The notes under the pieces were generated by a model. That model did no database searches, was not told the origin of the DNA, and saw only the letters and a list, made by a program, of their open reading frames with translations. Below, piece by piece: positions 54,377 through 62,392 of a DNA stretch of 64,000 nucleotides; the first letter of the stretch is position 1; the number at the start of each line of letters is the position of its first letter. Source of the stretch: Aeoliella straminimaris (GTDB lineage: Bacteria; Planctomycetota; Planctomycetia; Pirellulales; Lacipirellulaceae); contig NZ_JAMXLR010000095.1 of assembly GCF_024054565.1 (NCBI RefSeq), forward strand, positions 1-64,000, read 5' to 3'. The position numbers and the translations under genes are program-made.

Positions 54377-55690
54377 ATGCAGACTGTAACGCCAGCTCGA
54401 ACAGTGGTAGACACCAGGGCATCAGCTCGTCGAATGGCGTGGCTGTCTTGCGCGGCGGCCATCGTCTGCGTGACGACACTGGGCTGCGACAAGCCTGATT
54501 CCACTGCCGGGACCGACACCGACTCTGAAGCAAAGGGAGCCATGAGTAGCGAAAAGACTTTCGGCGAAGATGTCGAGTTCCTCAACGAGCATGCCAAGAC
54601 ATTGGTGTTACGCAGCAAGTCCGGCGATGCGCTGGTCGCCGTTACGCCCGAGTATCAGGGCCGCGTGATGACCAGCTCGGCTACCGGCGAAGATGGCGTC
54701 AGCTTCGGCTGGATCAACTATAAGCAAGTCGCATCGGGCGAGATCGCCGAACACATCAACGTGTACGGCGGCGAAGAACGCTTCTGGCTCGGCCCCGAAG
54801 GTGGCCAGTTCAGCATCTTTTTCCCACCGGGGGCGGAGTTCGAGTTCGCCGACTGGCAAACGCCGCCGCTGATCGATACCGAGCCGTTTGACGTAGTCGA
54901 CCAAAGCGACTCGAAAGTCTCGTTTGCTAAAGAAGCGAGCATCAAGAACTACTCCGACAACGAGTTCAAGCTCAAGATCGAGCGCGACGTGGAAATGCTC
55001 GATCCCAGTGCGGCCAAGGATTCGTTGGGCGTCGATCCGGGCGAGCTCAAGTTCGTCGGCTATCGCACCACCAACAAAGTGACCAACACCGGCGACGATG
55101 CCTGGACCAAGGAAACGGGCCTGCTGTCGGTGTGGCTGCTGGGCATGTATAAGCCGGGTCCCAAGACCACTATTGTCGTACCCTACGAGCAGGGCGATGA
55201 GGCCGAACTCGGCATGATTGTCAACGACACGTATTTCGGCAAAGTGCCCGCCGAACGACTGAAGGCCGACGACGGTGTGATCTACATGTCGGGCGATGGC
55301 GAGTACCGCTCGAAAATTGGCGTTTCCCCCAAGCGGGCCAAGGACCTGGCGGGCAGCTACGACGCCGAACGTGGGGTCCTGACCTTGGTGAAGTACAACA
55401 AACCCGCGGGGGTGACCGACTACGTGAACTCGATGTGGGAAATCCAGGACGAGCCCTTCGCCGGCGACACGGTGAACGCCTACAACGATGGCCTGAACGA
55501 CGAAGGCACCATGCTGGGGCCGTTCTACGAAATCGAAACCTCCAGCCCTGCCCTGGCACTGACGCCGGGCGAGTCGGGCACGCACATTTCGGAGACCTAC
55601 CACTTCGAAGGCGACAAAGCCGAACTCGACCGCGTGGCGAAGGAAACCCTGGGCGTCTCGCTCGAGCAGATTCGCACAGCGCTGGATTGA
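54377..55690 (+). CDS. DUF6786-like lipoprotein with mutarotase-like pattern
   Basis: 437 residues. The lipoprotein signal is RRMAWLSCAAAIVCVTTLGC (Cys37). The mature part begins GEDVEFLNEHAKTLVLRSKS, followed by VTPEYQGRVMTSSATGEDGVSFGWINY, GGEERFWLGPEGGQFSIFF and LGPFYEIETSSPALALTPGES, which read as a large beta-sandwich like galactose mutarotase. I associate this wording with DUF6786. A role in binding or epimerising a sugar outside the cytoplasm fits the neighbours (transporter 69 bases downstream). The ATG at 54377 follows GAGG by about six bases. Confidence 0.85.
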   Translation: MQTVTPARTVVDTRASARRMAWLSCAAAIVCVTTLGCDKPDSTAGTDTDSEAKGAMSSEKTFGEDVEFLNEHAKTLVLRSKSGDALVAVTPEYQGRVMTSSATGEDGVSFGWINYKQVASGEIAEHINVYGGEERFWLGPEGGQFSIFFPPGAEFEFADWQTPPLIDTEPFDVVDQSDSKVSFAKEASIKNYSDNEFKLKIERDVEMLDPSAAKDSLGVDPGELKFVGYRTTNKVTNTGDDAWTKETGLLSVWLLGMYKPGPKTTIVVPYEQGDEAELGMIVNDTYFGKVPAERLKADDGVIYMSGDGEYRSKIGVSPKRAKDLAGSYDAERGVLTLVKYNKPAGVTDYVNSMWEIQDEPFAGDTVNAYNDGLNDEGTMLGPFYEIETSSPALALTPGESGTHISETYHFEGDKAELDRVAKETLGVSLEQIRTALD

Positions 55691-55759
55691 CGTTCGACAA
55701 GGTAACTCTTCAGCGCGAACACACTCTTCTTCTAATCTCTTACCACTCGGCAATTTTAC

Positions 55760-57127
55760 ATGGACAGTTCAATCCCGACCGACGGCGGTCAGGCCGGTAC
55801 TCCTGAAGCTCGCAATCCTTATCAGAGCGCTGAGGCGGCTTCCGAAACGGATTCGCACCACCGAGTGATTCCGCCGGGGAAAGTGTGGGCGTTTTTCCTG
55901 CTGTCGAGTTGCTTCTTGTGGTGGGCAATCGCCAATAACCTGACTGATCCGCTCGTAAAGGTGTTTGAAAACATCTTTACCATGTCGACTTTTCAGTCGA
56001 CCGCGATTCAGTTCGCTTTCTACTTTGGCTACTTCTGTATGGCGTTGCCGGGGGCCCTGATCGCCAGAAAGTACTCCTACAAAACCGGCGTGCTGGTTGG
56101 CCTGGGATGCTACGCCTTGGGATGTTTCCTGCTCTACCCAGCCATGATCGTTGAGCAGTTCTTTATGTTCTGCATCGCCTACTACGTGCTGGCTTGTGGG
56201 CTTGGAATTTTGGAGACCAATGCTAACCCGTACGTAATGGTCCTCGGTTCGGAAGAATCGGCAACTCGGCGATTAAACTTCGCTCAATCGTTCAACCCAA
56301 TTGGGTCCGTGATTGGGATCATGATGTGTCGTAACATGATCATGGCCAACCTGCCCAAGGATGCGGAACGTCAAATCTCCATTGGTGCTGGAGAGAAGTC
56401 CGCAGCGTTAAGCACCGTCGTTTATCCCTATCTAGTGATCGCCGCCATCTTGGCCGTGGTGTGGATACTGATTCTGATAAGCAAAATGCCCAAGGCTTCC
56501 GACCGCGATGGACACGTGCATTTCGGCGAAACGATGTCTCGCCTGGTTCGTAATGGTAACTATATGTTTTCGGTGTTTGCCCAGTTCTGTTACGTGGGCA
56601 CGCAGATCTCGGTCTGGACGTTCACGAACTATTATATCCCTGAGCAACTGGGCGTCTCTCAGGAGGAAGCCTTGGTGTGGCACACCGGTGCACTGGTGCT
56701 CTTTGGCTGTTCACGTTGGATATTTACGGGGTTGATGAAGGTGTTCCGTCCTTCCTCGCTGCTACTGTTCGCGGCGATCATGGCCTGCGTAGCGACGCTC
56801 ACCGTGATATTTGTGGGAGGTGAAGCGGGCGTGATTGCGCTGGTTTGCATCTCCGGCTTTATGTCGCTGATGTTTCCCACGATCTTTGGACTGGGATGTG
56901 CGAACCTTGGATCGGACACGAAGATTGCTGCCTCGGGGCAGATTATGGCCATCGTTGGCGGTGCGCTCATCACACCGACGCAAGGTTGGATGGTCGACCA
57001 CTGGGGCGTTAACTACTCCTATCTGCTGCCGCTGCTCTGCTTTGTGGTGATCGGCATCTACTCGATGGTTGGCCGCCAGTACGAGCGATCCGAGCAAGCC
57101 TCCGAGCTGGCGGACATTGCCGGCTGA
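55760..57127 (+). CDS. FucP-type sugar:H+ symporter (MFS)
   Basis: 455 residues with twelve transmembrane helices. The first helix reads AFFLLSSCFLWWAIANNLTD, then ALPGALIARKYSYKTGVLVG (motif A region), GLGILETNANPYVMVLGSEE and RRLNFAQSFNPIGSVIG, which are the fingerprints of the FucP family (L-fucose, glucose/galactose or related sugar symport with H+). FucP-specific ETNANPY-type wording supports L-fucose or another deoxyhexose but specificity is not certain. The ATG at 55760 is the natural start. The downstream amidohydrolase gene begins 110 bases later, so all three genes probably form an operon. Confidence 0.92.
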   Translation: MDSSIPTDGGQAGTPEARNPYQSAEAASETDSHHRVIPPGKVWAFFLLSSCFLWWAIANNLTDPLVKVFENIFTMSTFQSTAIQFAFYFGYFCMALPGALIARKYSYKTGVLVGLGCYALGCFLLYPAMIVEQFFMFCIAYYVLACGLGILETNANPYVMVLGSEESATRRLNFAQSFNPIGSVIGIMMCRNMIMANLPKDAERQISIGAGEKSAALSTVVYPYLVIAAILAVVWILILISKMPKASDRDGHVHFGETMSRLVRNGNYMFSVFAQFCYVGTQISVWTFTNYYIPEQLGVSQEEALVWHTGALVLFGCSRWIFTGLMKVFRPSSLLLFAAIMACVATLTVIFVGGEAGVIALVCISGFMSLMFPTIFGLGCANLGSDTKIAASGQIMAIVGGALITPTQGWMVDHWGVNYSYLLPLLCFVVIGIYSMVGRQYERSEQASELADIAG

Positions 57128-57237
57128 TCGCAGAAACTCGGTGGAATGCAGGCTTTCTGGTTGCATGGCGCGCTGCGCAATGCGAAACTATGCGCCCTCG
57201 CTATATCCTGCCTCGTAGCCTGCCAAGGATCTTCATC

Positions 57238-58998
57238 ATGCGAACGTTGCTTGCCGTTTTGCCGCTGCTGTGTCTGATGCCCGTTGCCGCCGCCGACGAG
57301 ACCGATCCTCGGGCCGACGCCATGAACGCCGACGTATGGCGCAAGGAGCAACGGATCATCGACATGCACATGCATATCGAGTCGAAGCCCGAACGCTTCG
57401 AACGGGCCATCGGCATCATGAACGCCGCCGGCATCGGCCTGGGCGTGGAGCTCGGCTCGGGCACCGTCATCGCCCCCAAGGGGCAGCTCTCGGGCATCGA
57501 GCGGAACATGCAGATCAACCAGCAGGTCTGCCCCGGCCGGTTTATCAACTACATGATTCTCGACTACAGCGGCTTCGAGAAAGACGACTGGAGCGAGCGG
57601 GCCGTCGCGCAAATCGAGAAAGGCCACCGCCTAGGCGTGGCCGGGCTCAAGGAGTTCAAGCGGCTCGGCCTCACCGTGCGCGACGCCAACGGGCGGTTGA
57701 TACCGGTAGACGATCCGAAGCTCGACCCGGTGTGGAAACGTTGCGGCGAACTCGGCATGGCCATCTCCATCCATGTGGGCGATCCCAAGGCGTTTTGGGA
57801 GCCGTACAACGAAACGAACGAGCGCTGGGAGGAGCTGAAGGACCATCCCGGCTGGTGGTTTGGCGACCCCGAGAAGTATCCCCCGCGGGAGGAGGTGCTC
57901 GAGCAGTTCTTGCATGTCATCGAGAAGCACCCTGAAACCACATTCGTTGGTGTCCACTTCGCCAACAATCCCGAGGACATCGATTGGGTCGATCGCAACT
58001 TCGACAAATACCCCAACATGATGGGCGATCTGGCCGCACGGATTCCGGAAATCGGTCGTCACGACCCGGAGAAGCTTCGCGCCCTGTTCGTCAAGCACCA
58101 GGATCGACTCTTGTTCGGCACCGATTTTCAGGTTTGGAATCGCATGGTGCTCGGTTCAGCCGGCGACGACGAACGCCCCACCGACTACGACGCCCTGGTG
58201 TTCTACCGCAAGTGTTACCGGTTCATGGAAACTGACGACCGCGACTGGAAGCACATGACACCCATCCAAGGCAACTGGACCATCGACAGCATCGACCTGC
58301 CGCCTGAGGTGCAGCGTAAGGTCTACTTCGACAACGCCCGCAAGCTGCTCGCGGAACACTACCCTGCCCCGACATTGAAGGCGGTGCGAGCCAGGGAGGA
58401 CTTTGAGCTCGACGGCAAACTGGACGAGGCCGCGTGGGCCAAAGCACCGATTGCCCGCGTGGAGTACTCGCTGCAAGAATCCGACCCCCGACCCGAGCTG
58501 AGCACCACCGCCCGCGCGGCCTGGACCGACCGTTACCTGTACCTGGCGTTCGAAGCGCCCTACACCGAGCTGACCATGGCCCAGGACCCCGGCAGCGAGG
58601 AGCGGCTGGGTCTGTGGAACGACGACGTCGTGGAGCTGTTCCTCGGCACCGACATGCAGAACATCAACTCGTACGACGAGTTCGAATGGGCGCCCAATGG
58701 CGAGCAACTCGACGTACGGCTCAACTTGCCCGAGAAAGACTTCCCCTGGTCCAGCGGCATGGAGTCGCAGGTCGCGATCGACAAAGAGAACAAAATCTAC
58801 CGCGTCGAAGCCCGCATTCCCATGTCGGCGATCACCGACCAAATCCCAAGTGCCGGCACCCGCTGGCGCGCCGCGCTCTATCGCAACGACGCCGCCAACC
58901 AGGTATTCCTCGCCTGGCGCCCCACGCTCAGCGCCACGGCCCATGTACCCGAACGGTTCGGGTGGTTGGAGTTAGTGGAATCACCGGAGAGCGAATGA
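57238..58998 (+). CDS. Amidohydrolase-family protein fused to a CBM9-like domain, exported
   Basis: 586 residues. The signal peptide is TLLAVLPLLCLMPVAAA. The amidohydrolase/TIM-barrel domain (40-350) has HXH in IIDMHMHIES (His44, His46), further metal-ligand candidates ISIHVGDPK and GVHFANNPED, and the catalytic-type Asp in LLFGTDFQVWN. From about 385 a second domain (FELDGKLDEAAWAKAP, TARAAWTDRYLYLAFEAP, LWNDDVVELFLGT) matches carbohydrate-binding family 9-like modules. A lactonase or hydrolase of sugar acids, tethered to glycans, is a reasonable inference with FucP next door. The ATG at 57238 follows AAGGA by eight bases; the frame to 57190 lacks support. Confidence 0.88.
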   Translation: MRTLLAVLPLLCLMPVAAADETDPRADAMNADVWRKEQRIIDMHMHIESKPERFERAIGIMNAAGIGLGVELGSGTVIAPKGQLSGIERNMQINQQVCPGRFINYMILDYSGFEKDDWSERAVAQIEKGHRLGVAGLKEFKRLGLTVRDANGRLIPVDDPKLDPVWKRCGELGMAISIHVGDPKAFWEPYNETNERWEELKDHPGWWFGDPEKYPPREEVLEQFLHVIEKHPETTFVGVHFANNPEDIDWVDRNFDKYPNMMGDLAARIPEIGRHDPEKLRALFVKHQDRLLFGTDFQVWNRMVLGSAGDDERPTDYDALVFYRKCYRFMETDDRDWKHMTPIQGNWTIDSIDLPPEVQRKVYFDNARKLLAEHYPAPTLKAVRAREDFELDGKLDEAAWAKAPIARVEYSLQESDPRPELSTTARAAWTDRYLYLAFEAPYTELTMAQDPGSEERLGLWNDDVVELFLGTDMQNINSYDEFEWAPNGEQLDVRLNLPEKDFPWSSGMESQVAIDKENKIYRVEARIPMSAITDQIPSAGTRWRAALYRNDAANQVFLAWRPTLSATAHVPERFGWLELVESPESE

Positions 58999-59349
58999 AG
59001 CCGTTCCCTGCGATCCAAGCGGGCAGCATTGGTAACGAGTGAAAACATGGGAATCATCCTAACGCATGCCTACTTGTTGTAGCGTGCACCGAGGCGTGGT
59101 ACACCAGCGGGCGTTGTCCGCTGGTCTTACCTTCAAGCACGGAGATTCCCATGAAGTACCTTGCTGCCGATCTGCATAAGAAGACCATGAGTCTGTGCGT
59201 CGTCGAGTGGCACTCTCAATCACGGGGGCTTTCTCTGTAAGGATGCCAAGACAGGCAGCCCTCTAAGATGATTTGCAAGCGGCCTGATTGCAATGACTAA
59301 TTCAGTCGGAGTTTGACAGCCCAAGACCATCCAAGAGAGGTGTCTTATC
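58999..59349. other. Intergenic region with transposase remnant
   Basis: About 350 bases. Apart from the IS110 stub listed separately, it contains a small hairpin (CCAGCGGGCG / TGTCCGCTGG near 59104-59122). No other gene is supported. Confidence 0.4.
59151..59240 (+). pseudogene. IS110-family transposase N-terminal fragment
   Basis: A 29-codon frame starting MKYLAADLHKKTMSLCVVEW and ending at TAA after unrelated residues. IS110 transposases open with a DXXKKXXXXCVV pattern of the DEDD domain, where the Asp is the first catalytic acid. Only this first motif remains; the rest of the roughly 330-residue protein is missing. GGAG precedes the ATG by seven bases. It marks a past insertion that has been almost fully deleted. 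Confidence 0.7.
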
Positions 59350-59814
59350 ATGAGGTTTTACCGCGTACCTGTCCTCATTCTCTTTGCCACAGCCATGTTA
59401 GTTAGCCTGGAAGGGTGTTCCCGACCCGCAAGAAACATGAACGAAGTAAACAGCCCAACGCCGCGGGATATACTATCGATGCTGGAAGGGCACAAATCAG
59501 TAGAGGTCGTCGTGTACAAGCCAGACAGTGGAGAAGACGAGTGGAAGGTATCGACCACGATAAATACCCAACAATGGGAGAAGATTAAGAATCAGGCGTT
59601 GCATTCAACTTCAGAGAGTCTATTTGCGTCGATACCGTCAGTAGGCAAAATCTCTATCAATATGAATTCAGGGCAAACTCGAACTCTCTTCGTGTATCAA
59701 GACGACAATCGGCAGATGTGGAGCCCCGGCTGGGTTAGAGATCGATCTCGCAATGCGCCGATTTATTTTGCTACACTACCAAACGACAATCTGTTGGACC
59801 TTGGCGGCGAGTAG
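59350..59814 (+). CDS. Small lipoprotein of unknown function
   Basis: 154 residues. The lipoprotein signal is VLILFATAMLVSLEGC|SRP (Cys about 23), followed by a mixed alpha/beta part (RDILSMLEGHKSVEVVVYKP, GKISINMNSGQTRTLFVYQDD). No family recognised. GAGAGG lies about nine bases upstream of the ATG. Codon use and base composition are less GC-rich than the flanking metabolic genes, in keeping with its place next to an IS remnant; acquisition by transfer is possible. Confidence 0.7.
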   Translation: MRFYRVPVLILFATAMLVSLEGCSRPARNMNEVNSPTPRDILSMLEGHKSVEVVVYKPDSGEDEWKVSTTINTQQWEKIKNQALHSTSESLFASIPSVGKISINMNSGQTRTLFVYQDDNRQMWSPGWVRDRSRNAPIYFATLPNDNLLDLGGE

Positions 59815-60144
59815 TGATCGTATGTTAAAGAATTGAGCCGACCCGGAAGCTACTGCAAGACGAGGAGTTGCGAAACACGCCGAGCCAAGAACTCGGCCGA
59901 CTTTGGTGGGTTATCGAGTCCACGCGATCAGTGCCGGGATGCAAATCAGGCAATTGCATCATACGGCATCGTAACTGCAATGCGACTCCCCAGAAGCGAA
60001 GAACCGCTGAACGATAAGACCCCCCAGCTACCACGAAGTGATATCCGGGTGGGGGGACTTCCCCGGGCGAAATCATTCAAGAAGGCCCAGCGCGGCGCTG
60101 GCAGAATAATCCAAAGTACCTGCTGAAGCGAAGGAACTGCACAC
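59815..60144. other. Intergenic stretch between two small exported proteins
   Basis: About 330 bases. Short frames look random and I see no promoter or repeat worth naming, beyond an SD (AAGGA) at its right end serving the next gene. Confidence 0.4.
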
Positions 60145-60681
60145 ATGAGAGTCGTGGTAGGTTTATTGATTGCCGTTTCATTCGTCAATGGTGTGATGGC
60201 ACAGAACAAACCGGCTGCCGATGGTTCCGATTTGAAGTACAAGGCAGCAACTGATGGCTCTGTTTCGCAAATCGTTAATGTAGCGCCAGCCTATCTGACA
60301 CTCTACCTTTCGGCAGATAGCGGAGAGGTGGCGTTTGCCGGACTGGACAAGCGGCTTCCCTTTGGCAAGTGCCAGTCCTTTCTCTCGGCCTACTATCGTG
60401 CCTACCCAACGAAGCCCGATTTGGTGGTTCACTACACAGGCAAGGCTTCCTCTGAGCAGGAAGATGAACTGGTGCGATTCTTACAGAAGTTAGCTCGCAA
60501 GTACAACGTGAAGATGATTGTCTTTCCTCCACCGATGAGTGCAGATCCATTTTGGCGAGACAAACGTGACTTCAGATCGCTCGTAGAACAATTCGCTGGC
60601 AGTGGTAGCCTGCCGTCGCCGCCGGAAGAGGCCAACGATACTTCACACATCAGAATTCCGCGACTTATCCCGCAGAAGTGA
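60145..60681 (+). CDS. Small exported protein of unknown function
   Basis: 178 residues. The signal peptide is VVVGLLIAVSFVNGVMAQ, followed by PAYLTLYLSADSGEVAFAGL, a biopolymer-transport (ExbD/TolR) style phrase: PTKPDLVVHYTGKASSEQED plus FLQKLARKYNVKMIVFPPP. The beta-alpha-beta order recalls ExbD-like periplasmic domains but without their transmembrane anchor. AAGGA lies nine bases before the ATG. The tail is Pro/Glu-rich. A family name cannot be given with confidence. Confidence 0.65.
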   Translation: MRVVVGLLIAVSFVNGVMAQNKPAADGSDLKYKAATDGSVSQIVNVAPAYLTLYLSADSGEVAFAGLDKRLPFGKCQSFLSAYYRAYPTKPDLVVHYTGKASSEQEDELVRFLQKLARKYNVKMIVFPPPMSADPFWRDKRDFRSLVEQFAGSGSLPSPPEEANDTSHIRIPRLIPQK

Positions 60682-61101
60682 AAGCCAGGCAGCAAGCATT
60701 CGACTGGAAGGGCCAATGGTGAATGCGCCAGGGCTGAAGGGTTGCGCGCTGGGTGCCACGGGCACTCCCCCTGTTTCGACCTGCCATCAGGCAATGCCCT
60801 GAGAATCCTATCGACTCTTCCTACGACTTCTTTGTTTCCTTCGTTACCTTCTGTTCAAATTCCCCTGCAGATGTGCCGTAACTGCGCGGGGCTTGTTGCG
60901 GCCTGCGATGCGGGGGGATCAATGACCGCGGAGCGGTCGGGCAGGTATTCCCACGCGGAGCGTGGGAACGAGGGATATCCACGTGAAAACTGGGCGTTTC
61001 TGCTTGGTTTGTGTTCATTTTTTTACACTCTGCGGGGTATAACGGGGATGCGGCATGAAGTGTACGCCTGTATATTTCCCCGAGAGCTGGAGAACCGAAA
61101 A
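60682..61101. other. Repeat-bearing intergenic region upstream of HTH gene
   Basis: About 420 bases. It holds two neighbouring hairpins (60924-60968) and an AACGAAGGAAACAAAG-type sequence (minus strand, about 60825-60855) of the kind found dispersed between planctomycete genes. No gene is supported in it. Confidence 0.5.
60924..60968 (+). repeat. Two adjacent short hairpins with identical GGA loops
   Basis: First hairpin: arms GACCGC (60924-60929) and GCGGTC (60933-60938), loop GGA. Second: arms TTCCCACGC (60948-60956) and GCGTGGGAA (60960-60968), loop GGA. Both arms are perfect. The second is a widely dispersed palindrome in planctomycete genomes as I recall. No T run follows either, so termination is unlikely. 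Confidence 0.75.
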
Positions 61102-62163
61102 ATGGCACGACCACGAGTGTTGGACGACGTGAAAAAAGGCGAGATTACCGCGCTGTTATCGGCCGGGATGAGCATGGCGAGCATTGCTCGTTATGTGGGG
61201 TGTGATCGGAAGACGATTAAGCGGGAGCGGAGTGTTGATGAGGATTTCGACCTCCGCGTGCGTCGCGCAGAGATGGCGGTGCAGCTCAAACCACTGCAAG
61301 CCATCCAGCGGAAGGCGGACACGCACTGGCGGGCCGCGGCGTGGTTGCTCGATCGGCAGGAGAAGCGGCGGCTGGAGCGGCAAGCCAGACGGGATGCGGC
61401 CAACGCGGCCGATAAGGTGACGCTCACGCGCGTCGAGCTGGTGAAACTTGCGGGGCAGGTTAAGGATGCGGTGCTGTGTGCGGCCGTGTTCCGCGAGGAC
61501 GAGGCGTACCTCGGCCGGAAGATCGATCAGGCGTTCGTGAATCTGGTGCCGGAGCTGGCTGCGAAGCCGGGAGATACCCTGCCGCCCTACGAACCTGCGT
61601 GGTGGCCGCGCGATTATGCGCCGGGTGAAAGGACCAGCGATTTTGCCACCAGCGATGCCGCGGCTGACTCCGCCCATGCCTCTTCAAACGACGCTTCCGG
61701 CGCCTCTTCCAGCGATGCTTCCAAGGATGCCGCAACCGATCCTCCCGTTGCACCGCCTGAGACTATGCCGGAGACGTTGCCGCCGATGGATGGGCCAGTG
61801 GTGCCGCCGAAGTGGGTGCCGCCGCGCGGGCAGACGTGGCAACAGTCGGCCAGGAATCTCGAAAAGCTCAACCCAGCGCGGTATGGCAAACAGCCGGCGC
61901 CCGGCCCGGTGGTCGATTGGGAGGCGCTGCAGAAATTTCGCGACGACTTGATTGGGGTGATCAGGAAACAACGCGCTGAGTCAACTTCTGAACCGGCCTC
62001 TGAACCATGCGGGGAACAACGCGGGGGGACAAACTCTTCGCAGTCGCCAAAAGCGTCGGAAAAAGCAGCGGTTTGCCAGCCGTCGCCGACGAAAGGGCCA
62101 GGGAGTTTTGGGCCCACGAATTTAGATCCCGGAAGTTGTCCCAAAACCAACGAGTTGAAATAG
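61102..62163 (+). CDS. HTH-domain protein with disordered Ser/Ala/Asp-rich tail
   Basis: 353 residues. An N-terminal helix-turn-helix, ITALLSAGMSMASIARYVGCDRKTIKRE (about 13-40), is of the resolvase/terminase-small-subunit style. A helical region follows (ALQAIQRKADTHWRAAAWLL wording, RRLERQARRDAANAAD). The middle is rich in Ser, Ala, Asp and Thr (AADSAHASSNDASGASSSDA), then Pro-rich (APPETMPETLPP), and the C-terminus is polar. The ATG at 61102 was chosen where homology-like sequence begins; the frame reaches back to 60742 through a repeat region. It may bind DNA as a small regulator or packaging-type protein. No phage genes accompany it. Confidence 0.75.
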   Translation: MARPRVLDDVKKGEITALLSAGMSMASIARYVGCDRKTIKRERSVDEDFDLRVRRAEMAVQLKPLQAIQRKADTHWRAAAWLLDRQEKRRLERQARRDAANAADKVTLTRVELVKLAGQVKDAVLCAAVFREDEAYLGRKIDQAFVNLVPELAAKPGDTLPPYEPAWWPRDYAPGERTSDFATSDAAADSAHASSNDASGASSSDASKDAATDPPVAPPETMPETLPPMDGPVVPPKWVPPRGQTWQQSARNLEKLNPARYGKQPAPGPVVDWEALQKFRDDLIGVIRKQRAESTSEPASEPCGEQRGGTNSSQSPKASEKAAVCQPSPTKGPGSFGPTNLDPGSCPKTNELK

Positions 62164-62196
62164 CCGGCCCGCCACGCGGTCCGTGAGATTCCTCCT

Positions 62197-62325
62197 GTTG
62201 ACGTTGATGGTGGGGGCCACTGTCTGGCGAAGGTGGCTACGAGCAGGCTGGGGGCTCGTGGAGCTCGACCCCAGGCACCCGTTGACGTTGATGGTGGTGG
62301 CCACCGTCTGGCGACGGTGGCTACG
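62197..62325 (+). repeat. Two 45-bp direct repeats with internal hairpin
   Basis: Copy 1 is at 62197-62241 and copy 2 at 62281-62325; they differ at three positions and the spacing is 84 bases. Both open GTTGACGTTGATGGTGG. In copy 2 the arms GCCACCGTC and GACGGTGGC pair perfectly around TGGC; copy 1 has mismatches in the arms. The repeats lie between convergent genes. Confidence 0.8.
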
Positions 62326-62392
62326 GGGAGGGTGCGCGCGGGATTCCTTTGGGGTTGAAATCCCGCCTGGGGCGTACCAGCCATGGGGCAGC

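Noticed and set aside
54608-55753. 381-codon minus-strand frame opposite the DUF6786 gene
   Set aside because: Antisense to a gene with a lipoprotein signal, SD and family wording; composition (many Val, Gly, His, Arg) is that of a shadow frame.
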